Source: Mariniphaga sp. (GTDB lineage Bacteria; Bacteroidota; Bacteroidia; Bacteroidales; Prolixibacteraceae). From it: DNA of 14,862 nt. The stretch is from contig JABMQB010000291.1 in assembly GCA_013203525.1 (NCBI GenBank), forward strand, positions 1 through 14,862. The letters are read 5' to 3'. Positions 1 to 6,335 of this stretch are shown here, in pieces (the stretch's first letter is position 1; each line of letters starts with the position of its first letter). A model generated the notes under the pieces. That model did no database searches. It had not been told where the DNA came from and was given only the letters and a program-made list of their open reading frames with translations. Both the position numbers and the translations under genes were made by a program.

Positions 1-513
1 ACCATAACCAGCCTGAAATAAAACATTATTTCTTTCTTTCATATTGTTAAAACTGGAAATGTGCACAACACCTCCAACTGCACCATTTCCATATAGTGTT
101 CCTGAACCTCCTTGCTGAATCGAGATATTGGAGACAAGAAACGCAGGAACTGTTGAAACATTTGCAATCCCATTCATAGGGCTTTGTATATTTAATCCAT
201 TCCACATTACGGCCGTATGTGATGCACTTGCTCCTCGTATTGAGATTGTTGATAAGCCTCCTAGTCCGTATGATTTTATTGACATACCAGTCAAAGAGGA
301 AAAAATCTCGGTTAATAAAAGGGAGTTATTCTTTATTATAATCTGAGATTCAATTTTATCAATTGTTGTTCCTAATGCAAAATTTTCCAGTCTTGATGTA
401 CTGATATTAATATCTTTAATTTGAATTACAGTATCCTGAATACCAGTTTGTGCATTAATCGCAGAAGAACATATTAGGATTATTATTCCACCCAAAATTA
501 ATTTTGATATCAT
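1..513 (-). CDS. TonB-dependent receptor, BtuB-like (N-terminal part, cut by window edge)
   Basis: This is an outer-membrane receptor that would import a ligand, probably cobalamin, using TonB energy. Only the first 171 codons lie in the window; the frame stays open to base 1. Translating the minus strand from the ATG at 513 gives a signal peptide (about residues 1-22, ending SAINAQ). There is no CarboxypepD_reg-like extension before the plug domain. The plug shows SIRGASASHTAVMWNG, then NIQSPMNG and later GTLYGNGAVGG. A plug with an 'RG..xxHTAVxWNG' stretch is typical of Bacteroidota BtuB-type receptors, as I know the family. The vitamin B12 assignment is inference. It is supported by the leader just upstream, which contains a cobalamin-box-like sequence. 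The start has no Shine-Dalgarno, as is usual in this phylum. It is divergent from argS. Another TonB substrate is possible. Confidence 0.8.
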   Translation of the reverse strand, partial: MISKLILGGIIILICSSAINAQTGIQDTVIQIKDINISTSRLENFALGTTIDKIESQIIIKNNSLLLTEIFSSLTGMSIKSYGLGGLSTISIRGASASHTAVMWNGLNIQSPMNGIANVSTVPAFLVSNISIQQGGSGTLYGNGAVGGVVHISSFNNMKERNNVLFQAGYG

Positions 514-539
514 ACTTTAAATCACTAAAATCTTAAAAC

Positions 540-665
540 ATTTGTACCGTTTGGTTCCGACAAAAAATAAAGAGCTAACTACTACGGTATAGCTCTGGAT
601 TATTGCCGGATTCCCCTTTTATTCAACTTAATCATATTAAGATATAAGAATCCAGATTAAGGTGC
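540..665 (-). promoter_or_regulatory. Structured leader of the TonB receptor: cobalamin-riboswitch-like attenuator
   Basis: The minus strand at 616-597 reads GGGGAATCCGGCAATAATCC. This resembles the B12 box region (GGGAA..., GG..CC), but GGTG is replaced by GGCA. Next comes a hairpin (AGAGCTA 596-590, loop containing ACCGTAGTAG, TAGCTCT 577-571) placed like P6 with a CCCGC-type loop. The hairpin is followed by TTATTTTTT (570-562), so it also looks like an intrinsic terminator. A final segment GTCGGAACC (562-554) with ACC/GGT closing a small hairpin resembles the conserved 3' end of cobalamin riboswitches. The segment 655-648 can pair either with 601-595 (AATCCAG) or with 613-608 (GAATCC), two exclusive states. 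The peripheral helices normally found between P6 and the 3' end are missing, so this would be a compact or diverged member. The ligand is inferred from the receptor. Confidence 0.6.
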
Positions 666-693
666 TAAAGTTACATATTTATTACCAAGCCAA
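666..693 (-). promoter_or_regulatory. Probable promoter of the TonB receptor
   Basis: The minus strand has TAACTTTA (673-666), a near match to the Bacteroidota -7 element TAnnTTTG. TTGG lies at 693-690, with 17 bases between its TTG and the -7 element. Transcription would begin near 660, just before the structured leader. The assignment is by motif only. Confidence 0.5.
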
Positions 694-830
694 TATGAAA
701 AATGATGTTAATTTCACGAATAATTCTATAATTTAATTCTTAAAATTATCAGAATAAAAGTCTTAAATAAGTATTATACATCTATCATTTAATGAAGTAT
801 ATAAACTGAAGAACAAACCCCATAAAATAT

Positions 831-838
831 TATCTTTG
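831..838 (+). promoter_or_regulatory. argS promoter -7 element
   Basis: TATCTTTG is an exact match to the Bacteroidota -7 consensus TAnnTTTG. It lies 23 bases upstream of the argS ATG, giving a short leader of roughly 15-20 bases. No clear TTG -33 element is seen at the expected distance. The element supports the chosen argS start. Confidence 0.65.
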
Positions 839-861
839 CACATCGATTTAAAATAATTAAA

Positions 862-2655
862 ATGGATATTGAATTATTGCTTTTAAAGGATATAAAAAAT
901 GCAGTTATTTCGCTTTATGAGCAGGAGATTGTTGATACGCAGATACAACTACAAGAAACCCGAAAGGATTTTGAAGGTGATATTACCCTTGTGGTTTTTC
1001 CATTGCTTCGTTTATCAAAAAAAGCACCTGATCAAACAGCAACAGATCTTGGAAAGTTCCTACAGGAAAATTCAAAATCGGTTATTCATTTTAATGTTGT
1101 TAAAGGATTTTTAAATCTGACTATAAGTTCTGATTATTGGCTTGGAATGTTGGACTTTGCATTCAAGGAAACTTTATTCGGTACAAAACAAGCAACTGAA
1201 GATTCAAAGCTGGTAATGGTGGAGTATTCATCACCAAATACTAATAAACCTTTGCACTTAGGGCATATTAGAAATAATTTGCTTGGCTATTCGCTGTGTG
1301 AGATTTTAAAAGCAAATGGTATTAATGTTGTAAAAACAAATATTGTTAACGACCGCGGGATACATATTTGCAAATCGATGGTTGCATGGCAAAAATGGGG
1401 CCAAGGGCAAACACCTGAATCAACAGGTAAAAAAGGTGATCATTTAGTTGGAGAATTCTACGTGAAATTTGATCAGGAATACCGTAGAGAAGTAGCTGAA
1501 TTGATGGAAGTAGGTATGGCTAAAGAGGAGGCAGAAACAAAAGCTCCTTCATTGGTTGAGGCACGTGAACTACTTCTCAAATGGGAAGCAAAAGACGAAA
1601 AAGCAGTCGACTTGTGGGAAACAATGAATGGCTGGGTTTATGAAGGTTTTGATGTTACTTATAAAAATTTGGGTGTCGATTTTGATAAAATTTATTATGA
1701 ATCGGATACATATATAGTTGGTAAGGAAGAAGTTTTACGTGGATTGGATCAGGGCATTTTTTACCAACAAGATGACAATTCGGTTTGGGCTGATCTTTCA
1801 TCGGCAAACCTCGATCAGAAAATACTACTTCGCAGCGACGGGACATCAGTTTATATGACCCAGGATATCGGGACTGCTAAAATGCGCTTTAACGATTATT
1901 CTATCGATAAAATGGTATATGTGGTTGGAAATGAACAAAACTACCATTTTCAGGTTTTAGCCACTTTACTCGATAAACTGGGCTTTGAATGGGGGAAAGG
2001 ATTGTATCATTTTTCATATGGTATGGTGGAATTGCCTTCTGGAAAAATGAAATCACGCGAAGGAAAGGTCGTTGATGCTGATGATTTGCTTGAGGAAATG
2101 ATAGAAGTGGCCAGAAGAATGGCACAGGAATTAGGGAAATTGGAAAATCTATCGAAAGAAGAAGCAAATGAAACATACCGTAAAATAGCATTGGGCGCGT
2201 TAAAATATTTTATCCTGAAAGTGGATCCAAAAAAGAACATGCTTTTTAATCCTGAGGAATCAATTGATTTTAACGGAAACACCGGGCCTTTTATTCAATA
2301 TACTTATGCACGGATTCGTTCGGTTATACGGAAGGCGGAAGATGCTGGTATTAGCCTGTCTGCAATTTCCGGACAGGATTCCGGACTTGAAGAAAAAGAA
2401 AAGGAAGTAATAAAAAGAATTGCCCGTTTCCCTGAAGTTGTAAATGAAGCAGGTTATACTTACAGTCCTGCCCTGATTGCCAATTATTGTTACGAGCTTG
2501 CCAAAGAATTTAACCAGTTCTATCATGATCATTCCATATTAAAAGCAGAAGAAAAAGAACAAAAAGAGTTCAGGTTGATATTATCCAAAGTTGTTGCTGA
2601 TACCCTCAAAAACGGCATGTCACTACTTGGAATTGAAATGCCTGAAAGAATGTAA
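862..2655 (+). CDS. argS: Arginyl-tRNA synthetase
   Basis: This cytoplasmic class I aminoacyl-tRNA synthetase charges tRNA-Arg with arginine using ATP. At 597 residues it has normal length for the family. The N-terminal additional domain (about residues 1-110) is followed by the Rossmann catalytic domain. The HIGH motif is HLGH at residues 132-135, preceded by the typical SSPNTNKPL. The KMSKS-equivalent is MKSREGK at 396-402, followed by the usual VVDADDLLEEM. The C-terminal DALR-type helical anticodon-binding domain covers about 470-597 and has the family's 'FNGNTGPFIQYTYAR' lead-in. The ATG is supported by a promoter -7 element 23 bases upstream and by the family's usual length. The gene is monocistronic in appearance: a divergent receptor lies to the left and 451 bases without a gene to the right. 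Nothing looks unusual. Confidence 0.97.
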   Translation: MDIELLLLKDIKNAVISLYEQEIVDTQIQLQETRKDFEGDITLVVFPLLRLSKKAPDQTATDLGKFLQENSKSVIHFNVVKGFLNLTISSDYWLGMLDFAFKETLFGTKQATEDSKLVMVEYSSPNTNKPLHLGHIRNNLLGYSLCEILKANGINVVKTNIVNDRGIHICKSMVAWQKWGQGQTPESTGKKGDHLVGEFYVKFDQEYRREVAELMEVGMAKEEAETKAPSLVEARELLLKWEAKDEKAVDLWETMNGWVYEGFDVTYKNLGVDFDKIYYESDTYIVGKEEVLRGLDQGIFYQQDDNSVWADLSSANLDQKILLRSDGTSVYMTQDIGTAKMRFNDYSIDKMVYVVGNEQNYHFQVLATLLDKLGFEWGKGLYHFSYGMVELPSGKMKSREGKVVDADDLLEEMIEVARRMAQELGKLENLSKEEANETYRKIALGALKYFILKVDPKKNMLFNPEESIDFNGNTGPFIQYTYARIRSVIRKAEDAGISLSAISGQDSGLEEKEKEVIKRIARFPEVVNEAGYTYSPALIANYCYELAKEFNQFYHDHSILKAEEKEQKEFRLILSKVVADTLKNGMSLLGIEMPERM

Positions 2656-2705
2656 GCAAACTTATAATTTCTATCTACTTAGAAATAACAACAATATTTA
2701 AATTT

Positions 2706-2727
2706 CCTTCCCTGAATTCAGGGAGGG
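2706..2727. repeat. Near-perfect inverted repeat (palindrome)
   Basis: TCCCTGAATTCAGGGA (2709-2724) is a perfect 16-base palindrome. Flanking CC/GG and one U-G wobble extend it to 11 pairs. It has no following T-tract, so it is a poor intrinsic terminator. It could be a protein-binding site, a repeated extragenic palindrome or part of an element end. Confidence 0.7.
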
Positions 2728-2820
2728 AGAAACCTCACAAAATATGTGCACCATGATTTTCAAGGGTGGGTCAAAATTAAAACTACCTATCATTTCAGGC
2801 ACATTTTTCTTAAAACAAAA

Positions 2821-2841
2821 AGGAGACAATAAATGTCTCCT
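2821..2841 (-). terminator. Intrinsic terminator-like hairpin facing the minus strand
   Basis: AGGAGACA (2821-2828) and TGTCTCCT (2834-2841) form a perfect 8-bp stem around a 5-base loop. On the minus strand the stem is followed by TTTTTGTTTT, a good T-tract. On the plus strand no T-tract follows. It is therefore oriented to stop transcription coming from the right, where no minus-strand gene is apparent. Confidence 0.6.
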
Positions 2842-3106
2842 CCCTGTTGTTAAACTTACAATCGTTTTTTAAAAGGGTCTGAATCCTTTTGCACCTGTCT
2901 TCTCCGTATACTAATATTCTCCGAAACAGATAAAAGTAACCCAATGTGTCCGCCAAAATCAGATTATTGCACTTATTTATTATCAATAAAAATTAGTCCC
3001 ATTTTGGGTAAATGTCAATTGCAGAGAAGTTAATAAGCATTTTGCTAAATAAAAATATTATTTTTAACAAGGCATCAAATGAACTTTAATTTTCAAAATT
3101 ATTTAT

Positions 3107-5743
3107 ATGAAACGTAATTATTTTACTTTTTTCAGCAAAGTTTTACTTGCTTTATTATTTGCAGGTTTAATAGTTGAAAGCAGCGCACAAATTGTAACTC
3201 CGGAGGAATTTTTTGGTTTTAAACCCGGAGCTGACAGGGAAGTATTCAATTACCAACCGCTGATTGATTATATGCAACAACTTGATGAAGCTTCACCTAG
3301 AGTTAAAATGATTGATATTGGCGCAAGTCCTATGGGGAAAAGGATGTATGTGGTTTTTCTTTCTTCGGAGGAAAATATAAATAACCTCGACCGGTTAAAA
3401 CATATTAATAAAGAACTGGCAATAAATACTAATCTTTCTGAAACACAACTGGAAGAATATATTTCGGAGGGTAAAGTTTTTATCATGGCTGCTTTATCAA
3501 TGCATTCAACCGAAGTTGCACCAACACAGGCGGCACCAATTGTTGCTCACACAATTGCCACAACTTCTGATCCTGATATGTTAAAATGGCTTGACGATGT
3601 TGTTTATATGATGGTTCCAAACCATAATCCCGATGGTATGGATTTAATTATTGATTATTATAAAAAAACAAAAGATACAAAATACGAAGGAGCAAACCTT
3701 CCTGAAGTATATCACAAATATGTGGGGCACGATAATAACCGTGATTTTGTTACCCTAACCCAGTCTGATAATGCCGCTGTAGCACGTTTATATAATAAAA
3801 CATGGTTTCCGCAGGTGATGGTTGAAAAACACCAAATGGGCTCGTATGGGCCACGTTATTTTGTACCTCCAATGCACGATCCGATTGCAGAAAATATTGA
3901 TGAAAAAATCTGGAACTGGACATGGATTTTTGGTTCAAATATGGCAAAGGATATGGCGCGGGATGGTTGTGAAGGAATTTCGCAACATTATTTGTTTGAC
4001 GATTACTGGCCAGGTTCAACTGAAACGGCCCTATGGAAAAATGTAATTGGATTACTTACCGAGGCAGCCAGTGTTCAAATAGCTAAACCAATTTATATTG
4101 AGAAAAGTGAACTTCGTGCAACCGGAAAGGGATTGGGTGAATATAAGAAAAGTATTAATATGCCATTACCATGGGAAGGTGGTTGGTGGCACTTGTCAGA
4201 TATAGTTAAGTTTGAATTGTCTTCAACCTGGTCGCTTTTAAAAACCGGATCGATTCACAGAAAAGATATTCTTATTAACCGGAATGTCATCGCTCTTGAA
4301 GAAGTTCAAAAAGGATTAACTCAAGCTCCATATTTTTATATTTTTCCGGCATCACAACACGATGATGGTGAATTGGCGGATATGCTAACTCTTTTAGATG
4401 AACATGGAGTAAATGTTTTCAAAACTACAGATGATTTAGTTGTTGAGGGAAGAGTGGTTAAAAAAGGTGATTATGTAGTACCATTGGCACAACCTTTCCG
4501 CAGTTTTGTTAAAGAAGTTCTTGAGAAACAGAAATTCCCCGAGAGGCATTATATGCCGGGTGGAGAATTAATAAAACCTTATGATATAACCAGTTGGTCG
4601 CTGCCATTGCATCGTGGATTAAAATCGGATGAAATAAATACTCCTCAACCTGAACTGGCTGAATCAATTGAGAAAGTTGAATTCCCTTTGGTACCTGAAA
4701 TGGGTAGTCACGGTGAATTAAAGGCACTGATTTTCCCGGTTAGGCGCAATGAAAGTTTTAAGGCTGTTTTTAATGCTATGGGAAAAGGTATAGATGTATT
4801 TCGTGCTGGAAAAAACATGGATGTTGATGGAGTCAAAATAAAAGAAGGTGATTTTGTAGTACCATTTAAAATGAAGGATATGGAAAAATGGCATGAGATT
4901 ATGGAAGAATTTAAAACAATTATGCCATCGGTAAATGAAGAAATAAAAGAAGGAATTGTTAAAATAGAAATGCCTGAGATAGCATTAATAGAAACAAGCT
5001 TCCACGATATGGATGCGGGTTGGACACGTTATGTGCTTGATACTTATAATATTCCATATACGGTATTAAACCCTGGCGAAGTGGCTTTAAAACAGCTTTC
5101 AGCTTTTGATGTAATAATTATGCCCGATAGCGATAAGGAGATTTTACTTTCGGGTAAAAACAAGAGCAGCAGCAGCAGTACTTACAGTATACCAGCATAT
5201 GACCCTCAATTTACAAAGGGATTGACAAAAGACGGGCAACAAGATCTTGTGCGATTTGTCCATGATGGTGGTACAATAGTTTCGTGGGGACGTTCGGCAA
5301 GGTTGTTTATGGGTGCTCAATCGTTAAAAACACAAGGTGGAGCTACCGAGGATTTTCAGTTGCCTGTAAGCGATATTTCTGAATCGTTGGCAAAACAAAA
5401 ATTATATTGCCCGGGTTCATTGCTCACAATTGATTTAAAAGAAGGCCATCCGTTGACTTATGGAATGCAGGGAAGTGCAAATGTGTTTACGCGTGGACGC
5501 CCGGTTTTTTCAACCTCGATCCCATATTTTGATACCGACAGACGGGTTATAGGATCATATCCTGAGGATGATATAGTTGCTAGTGGATATGTCGATAAAG
5601 AAGAATTATTGGCTGGAAAAGCCGCAATGGTTTGGGCGAAAAAAGGAAAAGGGCAGTTTGTATTTTATGGATTTTATCCTCAGTTTAGGGCATCAACTAC
5701 CGGAACTTACAAGCTTTTGTTTAATGCATTGTTACTTCAGTAA
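3107..5743 (+). CDS. Secreted M14-family zinc carboxypeptidase-like metallopeptidase
   Basis: This is an exported zinc peptidase of the large M14-like type found in Bacteroidota (878 residues, normal for that group). Residues 1-28 form a signal peptide ending SSAQ. The peptidase domain covers about 40-350. The zinc ligands are HSTE (H133, E136) and H242 in EKHQMG. Substrate-binding Asn-Arg is in NNRDF (R212), NPDG sits at 174-177, and the general base is E319 in LTEAAS. Spacing matches carboxypeptidase A (H to E 77 residues, against 74). The Arg127-type residue of carboxypeptidase A has no obvious equivalent between 178 and 211. From about 630 to 878 there is a class I glutamine-amidotransferase/DJ-1-like fold (IALIETSFHD, FDVIIMPDSD, FVHDGGTIVSWG) without a visible catalytic Cys. 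A short Ser run (SSSSS near 689) is a likely loop. The exact substrate cannot be told from sequence. Confidence 0.9.
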   Translation: MKRNYFTFFSKVLLALLFAGLIVESSAQIVTPEEFFGFKPGADREVFNYQPLIDYMQQLDEASPRVKMIDIGASPMGKRMYVVFLSSEENINNLDRLKHINKELAINTNLSETQLEEYISEGKVFIMAALSMHSTEVAPTQAAPIVAHTIATTSDPDMLKWLDDVVYMMVPNHNPDGMDLIIDYYKKTKDTKYEGANLPEVYHKYVGHDNNRDFVTLTQSDNAAVARLYNKTWFPQVMVEKHQMGSYGPRYFVPPMHDPIAENIDEKIWNWTWIFGSNMAKDMARDGCEGISQHYLFDDYWPGSTETALWKNVIGLLTEAASVQIAKPIYIEKSELRATGKGLGEYKKSINMPLPWEGGWWHLSDIVKFELSSTWSLLKTGSIHRKDILINRNVIALEEVQKGLTQAPYFYIFPASQHDDGELADMLTLLDEHGVNVFKTTDDLVVEGRVVKKGDYVVPLAQPFRSFVKEVLEKQKFPERHYMPGGELIKPYDITSWSLPLHRGLKSDEINTPQPELAESIEKVEFPLVPEMGSHGELKALIFPVRRNESFKAVFNAMGKGIDVFRAGKNMDVDGVKIKEGDFVVPFKMKDMEKWHEIMEEFKTIMPSVNEEIKEGIVKIEMPEIALIETSFHDMDAGWTRYVLDTYNIPYTVLNPGEVALKQLSAFDVIIMPDSDKEILLSGKNKSSSSSTYSIPAYDPQFTKGLTKDGQQDLVRFVHDGGTIVSWGRSARLFMGAQSLKTQGGATEDFQLPVSDISESLAKQKLYCPGSLLTIDLKEGHPLTYGMQGSANVFTRGRPVFSTSIPYFDTDRRVIGSYPEDDIVASGYVDKEELLAGKAAMVWAKKGKGQFVFYGFYPQFRASTTGTYKLLFNALLLQ

Positions 5744-5765
5744 ATACTAATATATTGGATTTACG

Positions 5766-5790
5766 AAAGGGGGCTAAATGCCTCCTTTTT
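5766..5790. terminator. Bidirectional terminator between converging genes
   Basis: AAAGGGGGC (5766-5774) and GCCTCCTTT (5780-5788) form a 9-bp stem with one G-T pair and a 5-base loop, followed by TT. It sits 22 bases after the peptidase stop and directly abuts the stop codon of the converging VOC gene, so it probably serves both. Confidence 0.8.
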
Positions 5791-6205
5791 ACTTAGTGGT
5801 TTTTCCATCATACATTTGGGTAAATACATTGTCAACCGGTTCCCATAATTCTATTTTATTATTTTCAGGATCGAGGATATGGACAAACTTACCGTATTCA
5901 TAGGTTTCAATTTCATCAAGGATTGTTATGCCGGATTCTCTTAATTCATACACCAATTCTTCCAGGTTTTCGACACGATAGTTAATCATAAATTCTTTTT
6001 CCGAAGGTTTAAAATATTCAGTGTTTGAAGAAAAGGGGCTCCATTGTAAATAGCCTTTTTTATCAGGTTCATCCGATTGCCTGAATTCAAAAAGTGAACC
6101 ATATTCATTGGTTACCAATCCAAGGTTTTTATCATACCAATCTCTCATTTTTTCAGGATTTTCTGATTTAAAGAAAATCCCTCCAATTCCTGTTACTTTT
6201 TTCAT
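5789..6205 (-). CDS. VOC-family (glyoxalase/bleomycin-resistance fold) protein
   Basis: This is a small cytoplasmic protein of 138 residues, the usual length for a single vicinal-oxygen-chelate subunit made of two beta-alpha-beta-beta-beta modules. Module one opens with GIGGIFFKS and WYDKNLGL (23-30), typical of the family. Module two ends with FVHILDPENNKIELWEP (107-123), where E119 is the common metal-ligand position. The usual N-terminal His or Gln ligand is not evident: the start reads IGGIFF. Metal binding is therefore uncertain. Substrate and reaction cannot be assigned; members include lyases, dioxygenases and drug-binding proteins. It is 130 bases downstream of the sulfatase on the same strand and probably has its own promoter. 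A 7-base inverted repeat lies just upstream. Confidence 0.88.
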   Translation of the reverse strand: MKKVTGIGGIFFKSENPEKMRDWYDKNLGLVTNEYGSLFEFRQSDEPDKKGYLQWSPFSSNTEYFKPSEKEFMINYRVENLEELVYELRESGITILDEIETYEYGKFVHILDPENNKIELWEPVDNVFTQMYDGKTTK

Positions 6206-6220
6206 AATTGCATTTATTAT

Positions 6221-6248
6221 TGAACATGAAAGGATTTGAAAATGTTCA
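6221..6248. repeat. Inverted repeat upstream of the VOC gene
   Basis: TGAACAT (6221-6227) and ATGTTCA (6242-6248) are perfect inverted copies 14 bases apart. They lie 16-43 bases upstream of the VOC start. They could be an operator or a leader hairpin; neither is proven. Confidence 0.45.
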
Positions 6249-6335
6249 CTTTAGAAGTCATTAATTACAGCTGATACAAGATGACAAATTATAACTATCA
6301 AATTTTTTTATGTCCTATATTTTGGATAGCTACAA

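Larger units (their letters stand above)
2656..3106. other. 451-base stretch without a convincing gene
   Basis: No reading frame here looks like a real protein on either strand. Four structures are visible. A weak AT-rich hairpin (2667-2686) follows the argS stop. A perfect palindrome at 2709-2724 extends to about 2706-2727. A terminator-like hairpin at 2821-2841 faces the minus strand. AAAAGG/CCTTTT can pair near 2871-2890. The stretch 2761-2785 (GGGTGGGTCAAAATTAA) and the segment around 2940-3015 look like possible remnants of a mobile element, but I cannot name one. The last 40 bases should hold the promoter of the peptidase gene; TAATTTTC near 3089 is only a weak -7 candidate. Confidence 0.6.

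Noticed and set aside
128..346. Plus-strand open frame of 72 codons
   Set aside because: It is antisense to the TonB receptor plug region, whose protein has recognisable motifs. The plus-strand product has none.
1655..2532. Several minus-strand open frames inside argS
   Set aside because: They are antisense shadows of a well-conserved synthetase, overlap one another and show no domain.
5163..5179. AGC triplet run in the peptidase gene as a possible phase-variable repeat
   Set aside because: Length changes would be in frame and only alter a short Ser loop, so it cannot switch expression.
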